The position numbers and the translations under genes were made by a program. From NCBI RefSeq assembly GCF_032854445.1, contig NC_088305.1, forward strand, positions 23,038,955-23,102,954: 64,000 bases of DNA. Reading direction: 5' to 3'. Origin of the DNA: Liolophura sinensis. Its lineage: Eukaryota; Mollusca; Polyplacophora; Chitonida; Chitonidae. This document shows, one piece after another, positions 24,300 through 35,501 of this stretch (position 1 is its first letter; each line of letters begins with the position of its first letter). The notes below the pieces were generated by a model. That model was not told where the DNA came from and made no database searches. It saw nothing but the letters and a program-made list of their open reading frames with translations.

Positions 24300-25037
24300 A
24301 AACCCATCACAGTGAACATTTTCTTTAACTTTTGCAACTGATTGATACTTCACTTGTCACATGGTTTGGCGGTTATTTTGAATTTTTCCTAAGACCTATA
24401 AAATCTTCCCATAAACCAAAGAGCTGGTCAGTCTGCAGCTTGGTATACAGTTACCAAATGAGTAGGCCTACTAAAATTCGAACATGTGCTGACTTTTGTA
24501 TGCAAATTTGGATTATGTATTTTTAAAATATCCTGTGACATTTTTTCAGCTTTCTTCCATTTTCTTGCTATCATACAATGGGGCATCATCTGACGTAACA
24601 AATATAGCAATAGCTTTGCTAGAAGTTTCAAGATTTCACCGGAAGTGAGAAAAACAAATAAAAGCCACCCAAATTTTTCCCCTTTAAGTCGCAGACTGAA
24701 GACCGCTTTAGTGGCGTTTAGAGGATTTCCGGATATCAGCCATTATGAGGAAATCACATTTTACTGTGTATAGTTAAAATTTTTATGCTAGAATGATAGG
24801 ACCTGTACCAAACTATTGCTCCTCATCAAATTTTTTCTACAGATTTTTGAATGACGGAAACTGACCTTTAGATTAAAAGCCTTAATCTTCAAAGTTCGGT
24901 GACTTTCATTTGATTTTACACGGGAATGACATATTATCCTCGCTTATTCAACAAACATGGGATCTTTACTGGCATGGAGCAGGTGTTCTATGAACCATCA
25001 GCAATAAACCCCGTGGTTTGAGCGTTGGGCCGAATGA
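24300..25037. other. Intergenic, no gene seen
   Basis: Unique AT-rich sequence without a recognisable frame. Confidence 0.5.
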
Positions 25038-25171
25038 GTGTAAGTTACAGTTACTGCCTGAGGCTGAGGTGTTCCAGCTAGATGATCACTCAATCTTTTG
25101 ACAAAAGACGACCAAGACTGGGTGATCATCTAGCTTGGACACCGAAACCAAATGTGGTAACTGACTTACAC
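25038..25171. repeat. Imperfect 134-bp inverted repeat, MITE-like hairpin
   Basis: Outer arms pair GTGTAAGTTACAGTTAC with GTAACTGACTTACAC. Inner arms are a perfect 14-bp pair, AGCTAGATGATCAC (25076-25089) and GTGATCATCTAGCT (25122-25135), around a 32-base loop. It could be a small foldback element. No clear target duplication was seen. Confidence 0.75.
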
Positions 25172-26126
25172 AGTGGTTTCATTGTTTGGCAACAGTCATT
25201 TGTTTTATGTAATCCCCATTTTAGCGAGTCGTACGAATTGTTCTAATGTCGACGATATTGATTTGATATTATTAAAGCTTTTAAGATGTTATCCAATACA
25301 GATGGTGCCGCGACAAACTACATACGTTTACTTCGTATTATCGTTTATATTCACATTAACCAGCTTAGTAAGTTTTTCGAACAGAGTTTAAAGGTGCCCA
25401 ATAAGTATCATACGTTAGCCTGAAAGAATGTTGCAAATTTCTATGTTTATATGGCCTTCAAACACGTTCTACCTGCAGAGCTTGATATATTGAAGGACTC
25501 AAGGGAAATGATATTTCTCAATACGGCAACAAATAGCATAGGCCAAACTAAAAATCCCAGCAATGTGCTATGTACCGCTGAAATAAATAATTTTTGCAGA
25601 TATATGAAACAACTCATTTGGAAGCTTTAATAGATATTTTCTGATTATTGCGAATAACCAATTGGCTTGAAAAATAAATCCAGTAGCTCGTGAAATTTAA
25701 TCCGCTGTACTTAAAATGGAAACATGTTTATCTTCAGTTGTTTTAGATAGTTGGGGCAAAGGACGTTATACTCGACGCGCTCTTGTTGTAGTTTGAAAGT
25801 GTCAGTATGGAGAAAATATAATACAATGGTATGATGATGGCCTTACCCGGCTTCCATAGAAGATTGTAACGGGACGATGAATAACCCGCGGCAAGCCACT
25901 GTGCAAATTCAAATTAAATTATACGATGGAAATCAAAGTAACCGGGATAAACCACCCAATATTGACAAGTTACCGACGAACTTTTGCACAACTCAAGAAA
26001 AAATAATCAAGCAGTAATAAAAGTAAAGAAATACACTATCTTGAATGTTTTTTACTGTCGTACAATCTATTTACAATCGTTTAAAATATGTTTCCATCCA
26101 GAAATAATTATTTATCTCCGACTAAA
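25172..26126. other. Intergenic, no gene seen
   Basis: No gene, RNA or repeat could be supported here. Confidence 0.5.
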
Positions 26127-26345
26127 CAAATAACAAATTAAATATAAAATGTGTACAATACGTAACGGAGATCACATCGTATTCTAAAATGTGTACAATA
26201 TATGTTACAAATACAATCTTTAAAACAAGTTTAAAACATTTTACACGTGTTCTGAAATGTGTACAGTATCTTACAGATGTATCATCATTTTGAACATGTT
26301 TTCCATGTAACGTGCACAATTTGTTGTAGATATCACGCGATTTTA
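26127..26345. repeat. Diverged copy of the 49-bp minisatellite
   Basis: Four or five degenerate units carry AAAATGTGTACAATA, GTTCTGAAATGTGTACA and GTAGATATCACGCGATTTTA. They match the motif of the array at 8161-8650. Confidence 0.7.
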
Positions 26346-27889
26346 TATTTGCTGTAAAATGCCAAAAATTTGGACTCTATATAGAGAAACCATCGAAGGA
26401 ATACCTCCTCCAGAGCAATAGCGACTTGGTCCCAAGCTCGATTGATCATTTTTCTCGTGTAATACATGAGTACTACGTCATGAGTATGCTCACAAAACGT
26501 CATCGCATAGACAGGAATGAACAACAGACTACACAGCTTGGACCCAAATTATTACTACAGGAGGGAAAGTTCCCTATTACATCTTGGCTTAAAAGCTGAC
26601 CTTGGACGGATTTGCATATTTGGTATATAAATTATGTTTGGTAAAACTAGAGATAATGCTATTTCAAAAATATCAACAAAAAATATTCGGCAAATATTTA
26701 CAGTATTCCGTAGTTACATACCCTAATGGAATGAGAATGAGGTCTACATTCCTTGGTTACCATTGACATTTAATATGGAAATAGAGAGGCGTGGTGTAGA
26801 GTTGAGAGGTGCGGTGTGGCGGACTTCGGCGGGGTGGAGAGGGGTGCAGTTGGGCGGAATTGATTGGGGGTGTAGTTGAGCAGGGTGAATTTGTGTGGGT
26901 TTTATACAACATGTAGGCATTCATTAAGTTTTTTCTGGAACTCTTCCTATTAATTGATTACAAAGTCCATGAGTTCGTCACAGTACCTTGTTTACTTCTG
27001 TATTTCTAAAACAAACTCTCGTTAAAAAACATTTATCTTCTAGAAGGCTGTATTACGGCAAACTATATATATGAGGCACCGGTGTTAGATATTGGATATA
27101 AACATCTAAATTACATCTTAAATCATACAATCGTCATCTGGCGGACCGTGCAATTAAAAACATAACAATCTGGAAGAATTGCTTTACTTATTAGTCCACA
27201 TACATTAATAAAAATGCTTTTAATGACTTATCCTGTTTAGTTGTGTATATCAGTTTCTGCTCCAGATTTCTGGATTTGATATTTGGTCTACAGACAACAC
27301 CCTTATATAAGTATAAGCGTCAAGTCCGACATTCATATGCCATTCGTAGTCCGTAAAAGGCGTTCTGAGTCGATAATCGCAAGATCCATTTCCAAAACAA
27401 CGTTTAACACTAACTCACAAAGACAAAGGTATGTAAGAAATTATACAAATAAGAAATAAAACCGGTAACACACAAGAGAGAAGCGGTCATCAGTTTTCAA
27501 TGATGCCGGACAGACAATGAATATTCCAGGCATGAATTCCATGTCACAGTTCAAATTCGTAGTCCGTGAATGAGTGGCATGTCAAATAACACTTAAACAA
27601 GTATCTCAGTCGCGCTTTAATTGCAACTGTTCATAAAGGTATCATGCTGATGTAATGAGCATGGCTACCTTTACGGCCCCTAGCCCCAGGTTAAGCGGTA
27701 TTAGATACAGTTTGGAAATGACGAGCGTTACAGACCCTAACCGATCAGAATGTGATTCAAAAGTAACGGACGATTATGTGTTTCCAGTTAATATGTAAAG
27801 ATCTTATGCTACAAGAGGCACCATCTATGATGTTACACATGACATACAAAATAGACGGTTACACTGGGCAACCAGTGCCATCTATGTTG
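26346..27889. other. Intergenic, no gene seen
   Basis: It includes a G-rich low-complexity stretch (26785-26890). A loosely repeated CCATCTATG-type motif occurs near 27818 and 27878, with a CCGTCTATG version near 27934. Confidence 0.45.
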
Positions 27890-27989
27890 TTAAATACCAT
27901 GTACGTGATAGATATGTACATAGAGATAACAGCGCCGTCTATGTGGTTGATCACAATGCAGATCGACAATGCAGATGGAGTATGCTTGG

Positions 27990-28387
27990 CAAACTAGTTT
28001 TTGAACTAGCAACTTGTGACGCAGATTAAAGTCATCACAATTAATGCAAGAAGCTACAAGGCGAGATATGTATAGGCCATATGCAGGACCCTTTGGTATA
28101 TTGCTATCTAAATAAGGATAATTTACAATATCAAAATTGAAATTATCCCTTTTGTCGTAAAGGAGGCGTGAAAGGAGGCCTTGTTCGTATTTGTACAGAT
28201 ATAGATCCAAATAAGATGTACCATCAGGACTATCTGTTGTCTTCTTTAAATCCAATGAAGGTGGATAGATTTCCTTCACCCCTTCAGCAATATGGGGATT
28301 TTTTAACGCCAGTAGATCATCAATATACCGCTTGGTAAATGAAAAGGATCGAGCTTTAAAGATATTACTTTTAAGTAATTTCTGCAC
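27990..28387 (-). pseudogene. Reverse transcriptase fragment with YIDD box
   Basis: The minus frame reads SFTKRYIDDLLALKNP, then IYPPSLDLKKTTDS, YLDLYLYKYEQG, LLYDKRDNFNFDIVNYP, LDSNIPKGPAYGLYISRLV and RHKLLVQKLVCQAY. The YIDD box is an RT catalytic site, and the SNIP...PAYG.YIS block is one I know from unnamed RT proteins widespread in marine invertebrates. It is the C-terminal half only. The fingers, upstream palm blocks and any endonuclease are missing. It differs from the LINEs and from the Penelope-like element in this window. The family assignment is open. Confidence 0.7.
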
Positions 28388-28389
28388 AT

Positions 28390-28952
28390 AGTCTTATTCA
28401 TATGAAAACAGGTATAGGTAAACTTTCCCCAGTGTATTGTTTACACCAATAATAACAGCTTATAGCTGAAAGTCGACCAAAACATTTAAGACATTTCTTA
28501 TCTAGTTAATCTTATATTCCATAGAGATAATTACCAAGAGATATTGACTGACGCAGATTTAACGGTCTGAAGTTAACAAGGCGCATAATTCAATGGGTTG
28601 TTTAGTTCACTAAAATGACTGAAATTTTCTCAGTTATGCCAACGAATGGAAACAAGCAATTTGGCAAAGATTCTTTGCTCTTTTACTCTGTTTTACTCTG
28701 TCAGATTCCATCGATTTTCCCACTGCATCGTAGTGCTGCCTTTGAAAAATATGATACTGAGGACGACAAACATGCCACGCACTGATTTCACCGAGAACAT
28801 CAATTCAACAATTCAGCAGAAGGCAGGATTCAACCATAATTTTAAGTGTTAGTCAAATACCTTCTGACATGGTACATGTGATCGCATCTGGTTCACCACC
28901 AGATAGATTGTGGAGAATTCTCCACAACAGGCACTGTTCGTATGATCTCAGT
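28390..28952. other. Spacer downstream of paralog 2
   Basis: It probably contains the 3' untranslated region of the paralog at 29 kb. No independent gene was seen. Confidence 0.4.
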
Positions 28953-29999
28953 TCAAGATTTTCTGTCCTGTCGGTGTCTAGCAACATGACTAAGCACCAA
29001 TTTTTTATTAGCAATCGTAGAGACCAACCTGTTTTTCTGAGTCCGTTTTCGGTTATTGCGCATCAATTGTATTTTAGGAACGTAGATTTTGTTCGTAAAA
29101 TTTGCTAGAGCACTTTTCCCATTGCGGTTCACACGAATCCGTCCATTTGCTCGGATGGCAGTGCAGTGGAGATGATGAATGTGCACTTTTTTGCAAGGAT
29201 TCAACACAGAGAAGTTAAGAATATGCTTGAAAGCCCAAATCACCACGTTTTCAGACCCAAATACATGACTTGGAAATTTCAGCTGGGCTAGAAAATTCTG
29301 TGGTAGATGTGAGCCAACAAAAAACAGGAACGAGTCATGAGAACCAACATACGCACTGTTCTGTTCACAGTGCGAATAGTTGGTTATCCCACATCCGTTG
29401 GGCATCGGGACAGGAAATCTTCGCGTCAAGGAGTACATCACCTTATTCTTTCTCAGATAGTCCAAATCCAAGTCCACAAAACCGGCTCCCATATAGTTGT
29501 CCGCGTTCAGGATCATAATGAAACGTCCTTGTAAAAATCGAGACACGTAACCAAACATTTCTTGGTAGGTTGGATTCTCCGTGGAGTTGTAAAAGACCAC
29601 CTTGCTCATGTCGACGCCATATTGCAGTGTGAGTTTCTTGTACAACTGTTTTGGTTTATGACTGAACAAATGAACGGACGATACGGCTGAGTGGTTTAAA
29701 TTTCTTTTCAGACTTATAATATACTCCTTCTCCCGATTTATCAGCTCAGTGCCGTTTACGTGGGAGTACCTGGCCTTTGACCACTCAACCGTGTCCATGA
29801 GGGGAAATACACACACCAGATCAAGATAGGGCTTCTTGGCACTTGTTTCATGACTGGCCGGTAGAGGACGCGTCAGAAACGCAGGAGCACGGCGAGTCGT
29901 GGTGGAGATGTAAAGGCTAGAGAATGCTGAGAGATGTCGAGAATACAGAATGACCACACTCACGAGCAGGAACACGTACAGCAGCCATTTGAAGGAGAC
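28953..29999 (-). CDS. Type II membrane glycosyltransferase-like protein, paralog 2 (3' exon)
   Basis: This is the same architecture as the paralog at 11.5 kb: a helix (LLYVFLLVSVVILYSRHL) at the exon start, then NADNYM, GSHDSFLFF, FGSENVVIW and HIHHLHC. The acceptor AG is at 30001-30000 and is part of an in-frame TAG, so the coding frame cannot continue upstream without splicing. Copy-specific features are GAGFVDLDL instead of GDGFVDLDL, the loop NGCGITNYSHCEQNSAYVG, and a longer basic C-terminal tail (about 25 extra residues ending in HRQDRKS). The middle of the exon is identical to paralog 3 over 302 bp (29539-29840), whereas its C-terminal third is closer to paralog 1. The frame is intact. 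The 5' exon was not found. Confidence 0.8.
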   Translation of the reverse strand, partial: VSFKWLLYVFLLVSVVILYSRHLSAFSSLYISTTTRRAPAFLTRPLPASHETSAKKPYLDLVCVFPLMDTVEWSKARYSHVNGTELINREKEYIISLKRNLNHSAVSSVHLFSHKPKQLYKKLTLQYGVDMSKVVFYNSTENPTYQEMFGYVSRFLQGRFIMILNADNYMGAGFVDLDLDYLRKNKVMYSLTRRFPVPMPNGCGITNYSHCEQNSAYVGSHDSFLFFVGSHLPQNFLAQLKFPSHVFGSENVVIWAFKHILNFSVLNPCKKVHIHHLHCTAIRANGRIRVNRNGKSALANFTNKIYVPKIQLMRNNRKRTQKNRLVSTIANKKLVLSHVARHRQDRKS

Positions 30000-30199
30000 C
30001 TACAAATAAACCGAAAGTAAACATGTATACAAACTTGGGTACAAAATACATTGTTGTATAAACAGAAAGTCAGCAGATATAGTTTTGGTAGAAATGGCAG
30101 TATTACACAATGGTCTTCAGTTTACACCGATGACACAATCTTGTTAGTTGGTGTTTTTACCCTCTAAAATCATCAACCCTAATCATCACGGGTCAGGTT

Positions 30200-30605
30200 A
30201 AATCGAGCCAATTCTAACTCGGCCAAGTCCTTCCCAACTTCTGTCACATCATACCCAGCTTCAACTAAGCCATTTCCATCTTCAGTAAGGCTGCTCCAAA
30301 CTTCAGTCAGGTCGTACCCAACTTCAGTCATGTCGTTCCCATTTTCAGTCAAGTCGTATCCAACTGCCACCAAGTGGTATCCAACTGCAGCCAAGTGGTA
30401 TCCAACTTCAGTCAGGTCGTATCCAATATCAGTCAAGTCGTTTCAACGTTAGTCAAGTACCCAATTTAGCACGTCATTCCCATCTTCAGGCCGTTCCAAA
30501 CTTCAGTGAGGTCGTACCTAACTTCAGCCAACTGGTACCCAACCTCAGCCAACTGGTACCCAACTTCAGCCAACTGGTACCCAACTTCAGCCAACTGGTA
30601 CCCAT
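30200..30605. repeat. 21-bp minisatellite, about 19 copies
   Basis: Units are of the type CCAACTTCAGTCAGGTCGTA on the left and CCAACTTCAGCCAACTGGTA on the right, where four copies are nearly perfect (about 30520-30603). The period is a multiple of three, giving heptad-like peptide repeats on both strands that I do not regard as coding. It lies about 200 bp upstream of the paralog 2 acceptor, probably in its intron. Confidence 0.88.
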
Positions 30606-31297
30606 TGTCTTTGATGAGGGTGATTAGCGGTATAGATTTCATTTTCCTGTTTCAAAATCCGCAAGTCAAAAGAATGGCTATCGATTTTACGATTATAGAT
30701 TAGCCGCCCTAGATACACTCCTTTAGATGAATATGAACCAATTTAAGTCACAAAAAATAGGTTCCGGCCACGATTGCTTAATTGACGTCACTTTATTTAA
30801 TGAATAGACATTTAAATCTTCTGGTTTAACCTAGACTTAGGGTGTACCTTAATACAGGAACAGGGCTGAACTTTGCTGATCAAGTGTCACAACACTGTCA
30901 TGTCATAAACTGCCCTGCACCGAAATATACCTCAACAAAAAAAGACATTCCTGAAGACTGCTTGGAATTCACGACACCGTACGCTGTTTAAGGTTTACCC
31001 AATTAGGTACTGAATTAGAGATTCCCAAGATGTTCAAATAAATAGAATAAAATGACTTAACGTTACATTCACTGCAACATCAGTGATGTAAACACATCCA
31101 TTCGAAATGTTTGAAATCAGCGCTTCTTTATGTAGACACCTGAGCACGTCCTTTATCTTTCCAATATAAAACACTGTCCAATGCAGTGACCCAATTGTTA
31201 CTTTATTTGGTGTTTACTCCGCACTCAGTGACATTTGTCTAGTACAACGACTTTTGGGATTATATATGGAATAAACCCCCAATCACACTGTCCACGA
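30606..31297. other. Non-coding, probably intron or upstream of paralog 2
   Basis: No exon of the glycosyltransferase-like gene was recognised here. Confidence 0.4.
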
Positions 31298-31654
31298 CTA
31301 TCTGTCGTTTCGCACCAGTAAGGCCCTTGACTGAACTGAACAGAGTAGGAAATCCGACCCAGGTAAGCATTGGTTTTTAACTCGGCTATCCAATGAGATT
31401 TCTCGGCACATATCTTCAGTCACTTGTTCGTAGAGAAATCCAAGAAGGGTGGATTGGATAACCTCAAGTCTACGGCCCACCCTTGAAAAGAGATTCTCAG
31501 ACTTGTGAAAGCAGCTCTTTCGCTCTAGCACTTTGTAATGCATTAGCCCAAACATCCTGCTTATCATGAATTGCCCACCAAAGATGCCAAAGTCAACCCT
31601 GAAGTTATGAAGGGACATGTGCTCTAGCATTGCAAGAATGAGGACACCAGCCAA
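31298..31654 (-). CDS. Unrecognised 118-codon open frame
   Basis: An ATG-initiated frame with ordinary composition and two or three Cys residues, but no motif I recognise. It may be a piece of a dispersed repeat or chance. It is listed because it is among the longer non-repetitive open frames in a 5-kb stretch with no other candidate. Confidence 0.15.
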   Translation of the reverse strand: MAGVLILAMLEHMSLHNFRVDFGIFGGQFMISRMFGLMHYKVLERKSCFHKSENLFSRVGRRLEVIQSTLLGFLYEQVTEDMCREISLDSRVKNQCLPGSDFLLCSVQSRALLVRNDR

Positions 31655-34600
31655 ATCTGGGCATCAGGTACAGCTGACAAATCCTCTAGCCGAAGACGGT
31701 TTATTGGCAAGAGCGGGATTGGAATTCCCAACCTTTTAGACCACGTGCTGGTATTAGAAACTTCTTTAAATAGTGCCTGATCAATAAAAAAAAGTATTGT
31801 TATTATTTATTTGACGTAAAACCTCATGTACACTTATTTACATCCGCTTAACGTTTTTTTTTTGGGGGGGGGGGGGTCACAAGTGTTGTTTATTGAGTCA
31901 CATCAACTGGCCAGCCGCTTGCGGCGAATGCCACTCAAGAAGCTGTCAATCAAAGCTATAAACCATTTTATTCCTCAGTGTGGACAGATGTTGCTTTACC
32001 GTGGAGCTTACAAGAACTTACAAGAAACCCAGTGTCACTATGTACTGAAGAATCACCACCAGGTTCCCATGGTTACAAATCCGCTCCGATGGTTACATAT
32101 GCATTAACTACGGATAATAGGCATGACAGGTGTTCCGTGAGATATTCATAAACACTCGCGGTGTCCTTTCCACAAGTAACTATGGGTGTCTAATTACATA
32201 TTTATTTGATTAGTAAATTAGAAGCTTAACGTCTCGCCTTGACCATACAGGTTTGTCACAGCACTCGTGAAAAATGTAACATACACGTTGGAATGTTATT
32301 TGCGCTATGCCGTGGTCAGATCTATTGCATGCTTCTATATACATGCATTTAGTTGGTTTGTGACTTAAAGCTTGGAGTCTGTACAAACAAAAGGTTGGGG
32401 CAATATAAACTATTGTCCTCGTCAGGGTTACAGTATCAACTTTGCATTTGACCCCTGCCAAAACTTTTTGAAAGTATCTAATGACTGCGAGAGAAAACAT
32501 GTCTGAAAAATGCCAAAGTAGAGGAAAAGGCCATCAAATCTTGTGACACCTACGGTTGATTCACAAATACAAGGTCAGTCCAGTTGGAATCCAAAACAAC
32601 TGGATCCGATAAGACGTCATAATTTACATCAGAAAAATAACTCTCGTGTTTTAACAATGAATATTTAGAATAAGACCTTGACTGACATGAATTGACACGA
32701 GGCCGTGTTAACGGTTACGTGTGACCATTTGCCACCTATCACACTGTCGTCGCTGCTCTAGTTTCATTCTCTATGCTGTAAGTCTTTAATTGTGTACTAA
32801 CTTTATTTCTTGAAAATTAAATTTTATGTTTTAAGATTTTGTATTGCTTATGCTATTTAATTCTGTGTAAACCCAGAGCTTTGGCAGCGGTGTGATGATT
32901 TGCAAGTTATCTCGCATAATTGATGAAATAGGGCCTTTTGTCAACTTTGCTCAGTTAAGGTTTTATTCCAGCTGTTGAAGTAAACGCTTAAAAGAGTATC
33001 AACTTACAAGTCCCTACCATGATGGCATATACCGAATTCCCTAAGAAAAGATGCTGTCAAATTTATCTCAATTTACTAGAGGTCACGTGTTGCTTTATCG
33101 TCACATGTAACATACAGTAACAAACAAAGACACAATCAGAAACATGTAATAATCGCTAATTGCACACATGTAATATTAGACAGGCACACGTAATAGCTGT
33201 AACTGGAGTTGAATATGACTCGATTGGGGTTTGTGTAGGGAATAGACTTGGTCAAGGTACGGGTTTACAGGTGTATCTGCCCTGTACGCTTCGCTAATTC
33301 TCTTTTGGACTTGAGTAAATTGGGTAAAACTAATCTTAGCGTACTTGTGTACACAGGATGATCACCCAAATTGTAGGTTGATATTAAATGCATTGGTGAT
33401 ATTTGCCATTTAACATATACCGAACCTATGTCAATCCATCAATCCATGTTGACCCATGAGTACAGAAATGAGTGAAGGTTCTACTACTAATGCAGTCTTT
33501 AGGCTACCAACGTTTACTTATATATGCATGTAAATTATTAGGTTAACTCGTACCTACACAAACTCGTACTTTGACAAATGTCTGACCCAACATTAGTCCA
33601 ATCCTACGTAGTTATGGCTTAAATGACAACACGTTGCCATATGTTATTTGATTGCTGTGCTGTTCATTGTGCTCAGTGATGTTTCACTTAGAGCCTGCTT
33701 TAATAATGACGATGTTAAATGACTGGGTTAGATTCTTTAGCCTATTATCAAACGTGCACATCAGAAGAAATAATATAGACAGGACTGACTGATGTTAGTG
33801 TTTGTGTTTGTAAGAGTACGAGTTGCCCTGTAGACTAAAAAAACCATGTCTTCACATCAATCGATCTGATGAATTAAATACAGAGCATGGTTCACGAGAG
33901 GAATCATCCAAGATAACTGGCTCAAAACTGTTGGCCATATAGTCCAAGATATGCAGTCGAGTTGAACTGTATTCTCGCTTCAATATTTCTATAGAGCGGG
34001 TTTTTATAAAACACAGAGAAAAATTGTTGATCAGCCTACATGCGTTCACGTACATGTCCTATATCGATATGTTCTGGATTACCCAAAACATTAAGGTTAC
34101 CGATAGAGCATTACCATACATGTGTTTAACAATTTCCATCGCGGGTCCGTACTGACTAAATATGTGCTCTTATTCAATACATTTTTTTTGAAACAAAAAA
34201 AATTGTTAATGTCGTTTCTTTCGCAGGTAAATTAAAGATATACTAACGAGTACGGTATTTTCGTGTGTACTGATGGCCGAACAGCACCGTAATCTATCTT
34301 CCCTAATCAATGAATGGATTCCCACAAGCTTTGGACCAAGGCGATCATATCTGATGTTTCATGGTAAGATGCAGACAATGGAATATGAGAACACAGGAAA
34401 TTAAACTTACCCCATCTAGTGAGACGAAATGATGTCATGCTGAGACGTCCTCAAGACCGCAATCATGTGGTTCCCGGCAGCTGGATTGTATTATAGTGGA
34501 AGTCCGTGGACAGGCACATGGGTACACATCACATGACCCTGACAGGAACAATCTGTTGGCCGCTTTGCTTCTTTTCTAACATGTCCAGAAACACGCGTTA

Positions 34601-35501
34601 CCTTGGATATATCGAGCGGTCGCCCGTCTGTCTACTAGTTAAGCTATATTCCAATACACACACAGCAGAATGGCCAAACGCGCGGCCTCTTACTTTATTA
34701 CTCCATTTTGACGACAACTGTACATATGCTCACGTCGCGCTAATTCTTTTCATCTGTCGACTTTTTAAATGAAACCCAAGACCTACTCAACTTTAGTTTT
34801 GATTATTGACAACTGGGAAAAAATTCTCAGATGAAAACCGGTTATCAGAGAGTGTCGTCCAGACACCTGCGGTCAGCACAGGTGGTCATGAACCACCAAC
34901 CACGGGGTAAGCGTATGTCAGTGCCGTGGGAAGTATGACGAGAGGCGTACTTCAAAACAGGCTAGGATGGGGAACATATGCTATATGCTACACTCCTTAT
35001 AGGCCAGATTTTCAACCAAACCAAGTTAAAATGATATAAATGTCATCATACAGTATAGTTAATGCTCGTCTCACTGCCATGGAATTGATCTGAATCCTCT
35101 GTCAAAACATGTTGTGGAATTAGCTCCAACAGATCAACAAACTGCGATTTGCAATATTATTGGTGAGATATTTAAAATGTCATTAAAAGCGAATCCGTCT
35201 AAATTTCTATTCAAATTTGGTATCAGAAATTTATAATTTCGTTTCATGTAGGCCTTATTCAGCATTTAATGCGGTGGGAATCTTGCAAAAAGCCTTTAAA
35301 AGACAAAGCCAACAGATTTCTAGATCCTTTTTCACAATCATAACCCCGACTTAAATCAGTTTTGATATAAGCGATTAATTAACATATTTCTAAAACGCAA
35401 GAGAGAGAAACGTTAACATAACACAAACGTATACACTCTCTGTCGAAGAAGCAGAGATGTGATACAGCTATATATGCACCTGCGAATTCATATGTGTACC
35501 A
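31655..35501. other. Long stretch without a supported gene
   Basis: Mostly unique AT-rich sequence. Noted items are a G12-type run at about 31864-31876 and poly-T/poly-A pieces near 34180. Its right end should include the 3' untranslated region of paralog 3. Confidence 0.45.
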
